The position numbers and the translations under genes are program-made. The notes under the pieces are model-generated. The model was not told the origin of the DNA and did no database searches. It saw nothing but the letters and a program-made list of their open reading frames with translations. DNA of 44,480 nucleotides from CANKHA01 sp035699705 (GTDB lineage: Bacteria > Pseudomonadota > Alphaproteobacteria > Rhizobiales > Xanthobacteraceae): assembly GCA_035699705.1 (NCBI GenBank), contig DASSPI010000160.1, forward strand, positions 1 through 44,480. The letters run 5' to 3'. Below, in pieces: positions 38,036-44,480 of this stretch. The stretch's first letter is position 1, and each line of letters starts with the position of its first letter.

Positions 38036-39400
38036 TCATTCCGCTGCCGCAACTGGCGGACGGACGGTATTTCCGGCATACCGGTTAAGGGGCTTCTTGA
38101 GTCCGAGGTTCTCGCGCAGCGTCCTTCCCTCGTACCGGCTGCGGTAAAGGCCGCGCCGCTGCAGCTCCGGGATTACCATGTTGACGAAGTCGTCCAGACC
38201 TCCGGGTAAGATGGGTGCCATGAAATTGAACCCATCAGCGGCTTCCGTCTCGAACCATTCACTCATCTGATCGACAACGTCTGCCGGCGTACCAATCACC
38301 GCAAAGTGCCCCCGCGTGGCTGAAAACCGCTGATACAGCTGGCGGATCGTGAGATTCTCGGTCCTGGCGGCCTCCATCAGCGTATCTACCCGGCTACTCA
38401 AGACGTTGCTCTTCGGAACTTCGGGTACCGGGCCATCTATCGGGAACGGCCGAAAGTCAAATCCCATCTTGCGCGACAACGCAGCAACGCCAATTTCAGG
38501 ATGAATCAGGTCCTGCAGGCTTTGAAACTTGTCTTCAGCTTCCTGCCGCGAGGTCGCAACCGTGACGTAGAGGCCCGGCATGATCTTCAGATCGTCGGCA
38601 TCGCGGCCGAACTTCGCCATCCGGCCTTTCACGTCCCGATAGAACGCGCGCGCAGAATTGACGTCTTCGTGCGCGGTAAAGACCACCTCCGCCGTTTCGG
38701 CCGCGAGTTCTTTGCCGTCGTCCGAGGCTCCCGCCTGCACAATGACAGGATGTCCTTGCGGCGACCGGGCAACATTCAAAGGGCCACGGCAGTCATAGTA
38801 TTTGCCGTGGTGGTCCAGCACATGCATCTTCTCGCGATCGAAGAATATCCCGGACTCTTTATCGCGGATAAATGCATCATCATCCCAGCTGTCCCACAAA
38901 TGTAAAACAAGGTCGGTGAATTCTCGGGCTTTTCGGTATCGCTCGTCTTTGGGCAGATGCGGTTCCTTGCCGAAGTTCTCCGCGGCCGCAGGGTTACCCG
39001 TCGTCACAACGTTCCACCCGCTGCGCCCGCCGCTGATGAGATCGAGAGATGCGAACTTCCGCGCAAGGGCATAAGGCGCTTCAAAGCTCGTGCTTGCGGT
39101 GCAGACCAGGCCGATGTTTTTCGTAAACCCCGCGAGAGCGGTCAACAGCGGAAAGGGTTCGATCCATGCAACATAATGCGTCCTGTGCAGCCCTTCTTCC
39201 TCCGCCGTAAAGGCGGTTGGCGAGTCCGCGGAAAAGAGCATGTCGAATAATCCGCGCTCCGCTGTCTGCGCGAGACGTACGAAATGCTCGAAATTGACGC
39301 CGGCGTCCGCCTGTGCCTCGGGATGCCGCCAGGACGCGATGTGATGACCGCAAGGCCGGAGGAACATCCCGAGCTTCATGTGATGCGTCTCGCGTGTCAT
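38036..39400 (-). CDS. LLM-class flavin-dependent monooxygenase (NtaA/SnaA/DszA type)
   Basis: 454-residue FMNH2-dependent monooxygenase of the luciferase-like fold. The subgroup that acts on nitrilotriacetate, dibenzothiophene and related compounds is marked by MKLGMFLRPCGHHIASWRHPEA, RKFASLDLISGGRSGWNVVTT, FGKEPHLPKDERYRKAREFTD and SPQGHPVIVQAGASDDGK. It needs reduced FMN from a separate reductase, probably the one encoded at 43847-44371. Start 39400 has GGAAGGA upstream, whereas the in-frame start at 39448 has none. It is the last gene of a minus-strand operon with an MmgE/PrpD protein, a racemase-fold protein and a Bug-type binding protein. The substrate is unknown. Confidence 0.88.
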   Translation of the reverse strand: MTRETHHMKLGMFLRPCGHHIASWRHPEAQADAGVNFEHFVRLAQTAERGLFDMLFSADSPTAFTAEEEGLHRTHYVAWIEPFPLLTALAGFTKNIGLVCTASTSFEAPYALARKFASLDLISGGRSGWNVVTTGNPAAAENFGKEPHLPKDERYRKAREFTDLVLHLWDSWDDDAFIRDKESGIFFDREKMHVLDHHGKYYDCRGPLNVARSPQGHPVIVQAGASDDGKELAAETAEVVFTAHEDVNSARAFYRDVKGRMAKFGRDADDLKIMPGLYVTVATSRQEAEDKFQSLQDLIHPEIGVAALSRKMGFDFRPFPIDGPVPEVPKSNVLSSRVDTLMEAARTENLTIRQLYQRFSATRGHFAVIGTPADVVDQMSEWFETEAADGFNFMAPILPGGLDDFVNMVIPELQRRGLYRSRYEGRTLRENLGLKKPLNRYAGNTVRPPVAAAE

Positions 39401-39455
39401 CGATTTTTTCCTTCCCAGCGTTGGCGCCATTCGGTTCTCAGCTTGCAAGCCACTG

Positions 39456-40793
39456 CTAGTAACGTGCGTGACGAAGATTTCTGGTCAGGTCCCGGATCGA
39501 GGTGATCTCTTCGAGCTCATTAACGAGTTTCGCGGCCGCCGACGCCTGTTGGCTGGACAACGTGCGGGCCACGCAGTCGTGGAATTTCTTTTCGATTGCC
39601 TCCCGGTCGACGAGATTGGTCGGGCGTTCGATCGGCTGCTCGAGCTTGCGGCCGTTTCGGAGCTGAACGACGAGCGATTTGGACGTATCGTGATACGTCC
39701 GCTGCATCAGGCGCTGGATTCCCGGGTCGTTGACGTTTTCATCCGTGAAATCATCGGGGCTGATCGAGCCATTGGTCAGGGCCATCGCCAGACAGAAGCG
39801 CATGCTAAATCTGCCTTCTACGCCCCTTGCCGGCCAGTCTCGTACAAGTGGGTAAGGTTTCAGGTCGCAATGGATGGACTCGACGTCCTTCGCTGTGAAG
39901 GGATGTCGTGCACACAGGCGCAACATCGCTTCGATGCCGCCATGCGATGCCGAGCAGGAGGCAAACGGCTTGACTCTAATCGGCGCCTCCAGATTGAAGG
40001 TCTTGCCGAGGTTCACAGCCAGCGACGCAACGATTTCCGGGGACAAAGGCCCAATCGCCTCAAGCAGACCATATCGGCCCTCGAGTGCCGTATCGTCTGA
40101 CGAAAAGCCGCTCCTGGCGAGGAGAACGCATGTGACGCCAGTCGAAGCTGCATGCCCGGTGCGGAAAGGCTTCGCCATGGTCCCTCCATCACGCGTGAGC
40201 GCGCCTGAAGATGCGGTCGCCAGTCCCACAGCGAGCCGAGTGCTGTCGGCATCGAGATCGAGGGTCTTTGCCACGGCACAGGCCGACGCGATCGGGCCCA
40301 AAATCCCGTTGCTGTGCCAACCCTTGGCGCCGGGCCCGATCCCGCTGCCGCGGTGGGCAAAGATTCCGTCGAGGCTGTTCCGCACCTCTCGGCCTACGAT
40401 GAATCCCTCGAGCACCTTCTTGCCAGACAAGTCTCCAGCTTCCGCGATTGCGAGGGGCGCAGCGAGACTATATGTCGAGGAGTGATTGCGGTCATCGAAA
40501 TCAAGTCCGTGCGCGAGCGTGCCATTTATCAGCGCAGCGTCACGCGCATCTGTCGTGATGTCCGTGCCCCATATCGTACATGGCCCGGGCCTTGAATGCT
40601 CATGCGCAAAGTTTTTCAGCGCAGTCCCGATCTCCTGGCGCGCAGCCAGGACCGAGACGCCCAGGCAATCCAGAATGGCAATCTTTGCATTCCGCAGAAC
40701 GTTCGCTGGTGCCTGGTGCAACGAGAACGAGGAGGTGAAGTCAGCGAGCCGCTGCGTTAGGCCATCCGTCGTTCGCATGAGAGGCGCGTTCAT
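39456..40793 (-). CDS. MmgE/PrpD family protein
   Basis: 445-residue protein of the MmgE/PrpD family (2-methylcitrate dehydratase and cis-aconitate decarboxylase fold). Markers: AKIAILDCLGVSVLAA, ALINGTLAHGLDFDDRNHSSTYSL, GWHSNGILGPIASACAVAK, MAKPFRTGHAASTGV and RVKPFASCSASHGGIEA. In hyphomicrobial and burkholderial catabolic clusters such genes often neighbour Bug-type binding proteins and act on small di- or tricarboxylates. The ATG at 40793 has GGCAGGGG 5 bases upstream; a GTG at 40796 is also possible. The gap to the monooxygenase gene is 55 bases. Confidence 0.88.
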   Translation of the reverse strand: MNAPLMRTTDGLTQRLADFTSSFSLHQAPANVLRNAKIAILDCLGVSVLAARQEIGTALKNFAHEHSRPGPCTIWGTDITTDARDAALINGTLAHGLDFDDRNHSSTYSLAAPLAIAEAGDLSGKKVLEGFIVGREVRNSLDGIFAHRGSGIGPGAKGWHSNGILGPIASACAVAKTLDLDADSTRLAVGLATASSGALTRDGGTMAKPFRTGHAASTGVTCVLLARSGFSSDDTALEGRYGLLEAIGPLSPEIVASLAVNLGKTFNLEAPIRVKPFASCSASHGGIEAMLRLCARHPFTAKDVESIHCDLKPYPLVRDWPARGVEGRFSMRFCLAMALTNGSISPDDFTDENVNDPGIQRLMQRTYHDTSKSLVVQLRNGRKLEQPIERPTNLVDREAIEKKFHDCVARTLSSQQASAAAKLVNELEEITSIRDLTRNLRHARY

Positions 40794-40805
40794 CACCGCC
40801 CCTGC

Positions 40806-41543
40806 CTACAGACTCGCAAGAAGCTTGCCATACCCAGGGCCGACTTTGACCCCGATCGGCTTGAACGAACCCCAAATATTCGCGCTGTTGGAGCTGACGA
40901 ACGGCTTTCCCGTCGTCTGCTCCAGCTCGTCCAATATATCGACCGTGGCCATCGTGCCGGATTGGATATACACCGCGTCAACGCCGGGATGCTTCTTCGC
41001 CGCCGACAGAGCGTTCTTATAGATCTCGGCCGGCGTCATCTGGATCTTCTCAAAAGATTGCAGCTGCTTGCCAATCCCTTCCACGGCAGCGACCTCGATA
41101 TTCTCGGATTTCAGATGGTTCATGAGATTGGACGACAAGTGCGCCGATTCAGATCGCCATGAGGAAATCACCAAGATTCTCCTGGCGTTCAGGAAATGAA
41201 ACGCATCCGCCAGGGCCTGCGAACTTGTGGAGATCGGCACCGAGGAGGCTGCCCTTAGCCTTTCAAGGATCTTCTTGTGACCCTCCGGCCCGAAATGCAG
41301 ATGAACGGGCGCGCCATTCTTCATGATGGAGTTGACTTTGGACAGGTGCAGCCGCTCGACTGCTCTTTCAAGCAACGCCAGCGACGCCTCCACCTGTTGC
41401 TTATCCGCGGAGTCAACTACCTCGAGATGAGTGACGACAAGCACGACATCGTCGGGCGCTGCGCGATAAAAGTCGTAAATCTCCACGTCGCTGTTCACGC
41501 GCGGATGTATCCAGCCTACGCGCGCCTGCCAATGATCCAGCAT
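40806..41543 (-). CDS. Asp/Glu racemase-superfamily protein without cysteines
   Basis: 245-residue protein with the layout of maleate isomerase / arylmalonate decarboxylase / Asp-Glu racemase enzymes: an N-terminal VGWIHPRVNSDVE, a central VPISTSSQALADAF, and VDAVYIQSGTMATVDILDEL followed by KPFVSSNSANIWGSF. These enzymes use one or two cysteines, normally found where ISTSS and QSGT occur here. The whole protein contains no cysteine at all, so it cannot use the known mechanism. It may be a binding protein or use another residue. It ends 12 bases before the MmgE/PrpD gene. GGGAAG lies 12 bases before the ATG. Confidence 0.75.
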   Translation of the reverse strand: MLDHWQARVGWIHPRVNSDVEIYDFYRAAPDDVVLVVTHLEVVDSADKQQVEASLALLERAVERLHLSKVNSIMKNGAPVHLHFGPEGHKKILERLRAASSVPISTSSQALADAFHFLNARRILVISSWRSESAHLSSNLMNHLKSENIEVAAVEGIGKQLQSFEKIQMTPAEIYKNALSAAKKHPGVDAVYIQSGTMATVDILDELEQTTGKPFVSSNSANIWGSFKPIGVKVGPGYGKLLASL

Positions 41544-41585
41544 CTTCTTGCGCTTCCCTTCTTGAATGAACCGCTGAAAGGCCGG

Positions 41586-42614
41586 TCAGTCCCCGCGCCC
41601 TGCGCCGACCGCAGTGCGGTAACTCTGGATCGCGGTCTCCGGCGCCTCCGTGAGTTCCTTGACGAGGTTTGCTACTTCTTCGCCGCTGCGCGGAGAGTAA
41701 GCGAGGCCTTGTTTCTCGATTTCCGCTCGATAGGCTGGATCATTGAAGGCGACTTCGAAAGCTTTCTTGATGGCGGCCACGCGCTCCGCCGGCACCCCAG
41801 GAGGGACTACGAACGGGTAGGCCATTGAAAGAGGAATCTCGACGAAGTTCAGGAGCGCGCGCTGCTCCGGCCTGGATACAAGCTCGCTCGACGCCGCCAC
41901 GTCGGGCAGCCGCGCCGTCCGGTTCCTGACGAACTGCACCAGGGGCCGCACCATCTTCTTTTCGAGCCAGTCGGGATGCCGCTTGCGCAGGTTGTCGTAA
42001 GCGATACCCATGGCATCGACCTCACCTCGGTCGAGTGCGATGTCGACGGCATTCTTTTCCTTGTACTCGATGACCTTCACATTCATGCCCAAAGCCGGTC
42101 CCAAGATGCGGGCGACGTCCGATCCGGATCCACCGACAATGAGAGGCTCCTTCGCGGCGCGGATATCTTCCACGGTCTTCAGTGGATGGTCCGACCGCAC
42201 AATCAGAACATAGGGATCCTCGTCATAGCTCGCCGGGGTGCCCAGCCAGGTGAACTTCGGCGGATCGAAGCGCACGTTCTTATTATCGACGATGGCCTGC
42301 ACCACGGTGTACCGGTTGATCAGGCCAATGACAGTCCCGTCCTTTGGCGCAACGTTAAACAGGTGGTTGGCCGCGATAAGACCGCTCGCGCCAGGCATGT
42401 TTTGCACCACGATCTGTGGATTGCCCGGCAGCCGCAGGTAGCGCACGGTGGCTCGAGCAAAATTGTCGTATCCGGCTCCGACTCCAGACCCTACGACGAG
42501 CTTTACCGTCTTCCCGTTATAAAAATCGGCTACGTCATCAGCTTCCGCGCGTGCAGTCCCCACAACAATGCCAACCGCGAGGGTGAGTGCAACGCCTATG
42601 GCTATGCTCTTCAC
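41586..42614 (-). CDS. Bug/TctC-type periplasmic substrate-binding protein
   Basis: 342-residue tripartite tricarboxylate transporter receptor with a signal peptide (1-23, ARA). Family features: YNGKTVKLVVGSGVGAGYDNFAR, IVVQNMPGASGLIAANHLFN, PLIVGGSGSDVARI and PFVVPPGVPAERVAAIKKAF. It captures a carboxylate for import; the TctA and TctB membrane parts are not in the window, as is common for Bug proteins. The start is GTG at 42614 with AAGGAG 8 bases upstream. It is the first gene of the minus-strand operon and diverges from the LysR gene, its likely regulator. Confidence 0.88.
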   Translation of the reverse strand: MKSIAIGVALTLAVGIVVGTARAEADDVADFYNGKTVKLVVGSGVGAGYDNFARATVRYLRLPGNPQIVVQNMPGASGLIAANHLFNVAPKDGTVIGLINRYTVVQAIVDNKNVRFDPPKFTWLGTPASYDEDPYVLIVRSDHPLKTVEDIRAAKEPLIVGGSGSDVARILGPALGMNVKVIEYKEKNAVDIALDRGEVDAMGIAYDNLRKRHPDWLEKKMVRPLVQFVRNRTARLPDVAASSELVSRPEQRALLNFVEIPLSMAYPFVVPPGVPAERVAAIKKAFEVAFNDPAYRAEIEKQGLAYSPRSGEEVANLVKELTEAPETAIQSYRTAVGAGRGD

Positions 42615-42737
42615 GAACCGCTCCTTTGTTCATGATGATGGGGAAGATACTACCATGGGAACCAGCAATCGCACTCCCGCTGACCTTATCCGCGCCCGGC
42701 AACCACTGTTCCATTTTAGGCAGGCGCAGATTACGCA

Positions 42738-42767
42738 GATACACCTTTCTAATTGCAGGTGCGTCAA
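42738..42767 (-). promoter_or_regulatory. Candidate promoter of the binding-protein operon
   Basis: On the minus strand, TTGACG (42767-42762) and TGTATC (42743-42738) are separated by 18 bases and lie about 125-150 bases before the GTG at 42614. The -35 box overlaps a LysR-type inverted repeat (42764-42778), as expected for a regulated divergent promoter. Only the -35 is strong. Confidence 0.35.
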
Positions 42768-42778
42768 CTAGGATTTGA
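42764..42778. promoter_or_regulatory. Candidate LysR operator
   Basis: TCAA-N7-TTGA is an interrupted palindrome with its inner T-rich/A-rich arms in the style of LysR-family sites. It ends 24 bases before the LysR ATG and overlaps the -35 of the divergent operon, which suits autorepression plus control of the target operon. Confidence 0.4.
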
Positions 42779-42802
42779 CAATGATCGTTTCAGGAGCCAG
42801 CC

Positions 42803-43783
42803 ATGGACCGCTTCAAGCTGATGGACACTTTCGTTACGGTCGTGAAGCTCGGCAGTTACACAAACGCTGCGAAGCAACTTGGCGTCACGCGAGCGATGGC
42901 GAGCAAGCGTGTTCAGGAACTGGAGGCGTCGCTCGGCCTGAAACTGCTCAATCGCAATACGCGTCGCTTGAGTCCGACCGGAGCCGGCAAGGACTACTTC
43001 GACGCCTGCATGAGCATTTTGGAGGCCGTTCGGACCGCCGAGGACCGGCTGATCGGTAAACGCAGCGGTGCTCGGGGCGAGCTAAAGATACTGTGCTCGA
43101 AAACGTTTGGGGAAATGCTCCTGTCCCCTATCATTTCTGAGTTTTGCGAGATGCATCCCAACATTTCCGTGCAGCTCGCCATCGCCGACATGCGGCCGGA
43201 CGGCAATGAGATCGTGGGGAAAGGGTTCGATTTGGCCATCCGCACGCTTCCCATCGGAGAATCCCGAGTGGTCGCACGAGCGATAGCCAGTCTTCCCAGG
43301 GTCTTGGTAGCATCTGCTCGATATCTCGCGCAGGCGGGCACTCCCACTTCACCTGAACAACTGACTGCTCACAACTGTCTCGATCCACGGGGCGTTTTGA
43401 AGTTCTCCTGGCAATTCCTGGGGCCGAATGGCCGCCGGACGCTAAAGCTGCGGGGATCGCTGGCCGCCAATAGCAGCACGATCGTACTACAAGCCGCACT
43501 CCAGGGTCTTGGCATTGCAATGATGCGACGTTACCTGGTGCAAGCACATCTTGCCCGCAGGTCGTTGATCCCGGTCCTCGAGGACTTCACCATCAGCGAT
43601 GACAAGTTGTATGTCGTCTATCAAAAGGACAAATATCAGCCCGCTCGCGCGAGGATCTTCATCGATTATCTGACGGCGCGTGTTAACGCGCTGCTATCTG
43701 ACACGACACGTGTCTCGGCCGAGCAGGCAAACATATTGCCGCCCGAGAGGCGGCCCCTCCAGCAAGAGCCAAGCTATTCCTGA
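42803..43783 (+). CDS. LysR-family transcriptional regulator
   Basis: 326-residue regulator. The N-terminal winged helix-turn-helix (about 1-60) has LMDTFVTVVKLGSYTNAAKQ, RAMASKRVQELEASLGLKLL and RNTRRLSPTGAG. The inducer-binding domain follows from about 90 (GELKILCSKTFGEMLLSPII to LGIAMMRRYLVQ). It belongs to the CrgA-like subgroup of LysR proteins. Read divergently from the binding-protein operon, it probably controls that operon in response to the imported or degraded compound. CAGGAG precedes the ATG. The last ~25 residues are Pro/Glu-rich and variable. Confidence 0.9.
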   Translation: MDRFKLMDTFVTVVKLGSYTNAAKQLGVTRAMASKRVQELEASLGLKLLNRNTRRLSPTGAGKDYFDACMSILEAVRTAEDRLIGKRSGARGELKILCSKTFGEMLLSPIISEFCEMHPNISVQLAIADMRPDGNEIVGKGFDLAIRTLPIGESRVVARAIASLPRVLVASARYLAQAGTPTSPEQLTAHNCLDPRGVLKFSWQFLGPNGRRTLKLRGSLAANSSTIVLQAALQGLGIAMMRRYLVQAHLARRSLIPVLEDFTISDDKLYVVYQKDKYQPARARIFIDYLTARVNALLSDTTRVSAEQANILPPERRPLQQEPSYS

Positions 43784-43846
43784 CTGTTCAACAGAGCGAA
43801 AGCGTGGTTCTGCTGCTCGACCATATGCGTTACTCCGCCCGGTGCA

Positions 43847-44371
43847 TCAGCGGATGAGTAATGGCGCAAGCATCGGCTTGGCAGTACGTAGCCACTTTTC
43901 GATCTCGCCACCGAGCTCAGGCAGTTTCGATTCCAGAACGAACACACCGCGAGTCGGGCAGCACGCGCCAAGTTCAACAAGAACCGGACGAAAGTGGGTC
44001 TCGACTGCGAGGGCATGAACGGGAGCAGCCGCGACCATGACCGGGATGGCAACTCGGCCTGCCAGCGCTTCCATGGGCAGACGGTCAAGCAGCATTTTGA
44101 GCACTCCAGTATAGCTGGCCTTGTATACTGGACTTGCCGCGATCAGGAGTTTGCAGTTTCCGATATTCTGCAGGACCTCAGTGACCGCGCGGTCCTCAGT
44201 TTGAAAAAGCCCGCTTCCGAGGGCGGCGATATCGATGGTGGTGTTCGTCACCGTGCACCCTTCAAGGTAAAGCCAGTCACTCAATTGTTTTGTGACTTCT
44301 TCGGCAACTTGAAGTGTGCGGGACCCGATCTTTGGATTCCCGACTAAGGTGACGGCGTGCAGTGTTTTCAA
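43847..44371 (-). CDS. NADPH-dependent FMN reductase (SsuE/MsuE type)
   Basis: 174-residue flavodoxin-fold enzyme reducing FMN with NAD(P)H. Features: VTLVGNPKIGSRTLQVAEEV (phosphate loop), AASPVYKASYTGVLKMLLDRLP, and VAIPVMVAAAPVHALAVETHFRPVLVELGA, which is typical of the SsuE/MsuE subgroup. Such reductases feed two-component monooxygenases; the luciferase-like monooxygenase at 38036-39400 is the likely partner. The start codon is TTG at 44371 directly after GGGGGAGAT; no ATG or GTG lies in a suitable place. It converges with the LysR gene. The last 109 bases of the window beyond it show no feature. Confidence 0.85.
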   Translation of the reverse strand: MKTLHAVTLVGNPKIGSRTLQVAEEVTKQLSDWLYLEGCTVTNTTIDIAALGSGLFQTEDRAVTEVLQNIGNCKLLIAASPVYKASYTGVLKMLLDRLPMEALAGRVAIPVMVAAAPVHALAVETHFRPVLVELGACCPTRGVFVLESKLPELGGEIEKWLRTAKPMLAPLLIR

Positions 44372-44480
44372 ATCTCCCCCCGCTTCTTTGCCCTCTGCCG
44401 ACCGGCGGCGCCCATCGCAGGTGCAAAAGCTCCACTCGGATTGCCTGCAGAGGCACCTGAAAGAAACTGATCCGCCTTGT

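Noticed and set aside
42775..42780. TTGACA as a -35 box for the LysR gene
   Set aside because: No -10 element lies 16-18 bases downstream; that position falls at the ribosome site and start codon.
1..44480. tRNA/rRNA genes, CRISPR arrays, toxin-antitoxin pairs or intact insertion sequences
   Set aside because: None were recognisable by eye; short RNAs could be missed without covariance searches.

Overview
The window looks like a chromosome segment of an alphaproteobacterium of the order Hyphomicrobiales (Bradyrhizobium/Xanthobacteraceae-like). The reasons are GC-rich coding, a DUF2585 protein, an STAS-fused MlaE, a Bug/TctC-type binding protein beside MmgE/PrpD, FNR/FixK-type boxes, and best recalled matches for most proteins. 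No tRNA, rRNA, CRISPR array or intact insertion sequence was seen.

Region 1 (1-14.9 kb) is a low-oxygen / nitrogen-oxide block. After a truncated gentisate-dioxygenase-like cupin come a universal stress protein, a DUF6455 protein, an NnrS-like membrane protein, and a four-domain copper nitrite reductase (cytochrome c + cupredoxin + NirK). A compact B-type heme-copper oxidase (subunits IIa, II, I) follows with a diheme cytochrome c. Then come DUF2585, a CPBP-like membrane protein, a small exported protein, an Mla-type lipid transporter (permease, ATPase, MCE/PqiC fusion) and a phosphofructokinase. Three FNR/FixK-like boxes lie in this block; the one before the Mla operon is a perfect palindrome.

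Region 2 (14.9-24.8 kb) begins with a frameshifted remnant of a tyrosine recombinase. It then carries a complete ebo cluster as two divergent arms, eboF-X-Y-eboB (minus) and eboD-E-C-A (plus). X is a PQQ-type sorbosone/aldose dehydrogenase and Y is a cytochrome resembling cytochrome cL, the electron acceptor of methanol dehydrogenase. A GAF protein follows.

Region 3 (25.3-38.0 kb) is a tightly packed 12-gene operon. It encodes two paralogous exported amidohydrolases, two paralogous exported rhodaneses, CopC, a CopD-cytochrome c-thioredoxin-fold fusion, and six proteins matching the MxaK, L, R, S, A, C accessory set of methanol dehydrogenase. No MxaF/XoxF gene is in the window. Regions 2 and 3 together suggest a periplasmic system: Ebo proteins deliver a metabolite, exported hydrolases and a PQQ enzyme process it, cytochromes take the electrons, and Mxa-like/copper proteins mature the enzymes. 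This integrated role is inference.

Region 4 (38.0-44.5 kb) is an ordinary catabolic module: a LysR regulator diverges from a GTG-started Bug-type binding protein, a cysteine-free Asp/Glu-racemase-fold protein, an MmgE/PrpD protein and a flavin-dependent monooxygenase. An FMN reductase that could supply reduced flavin lies on the far side of the regulator.
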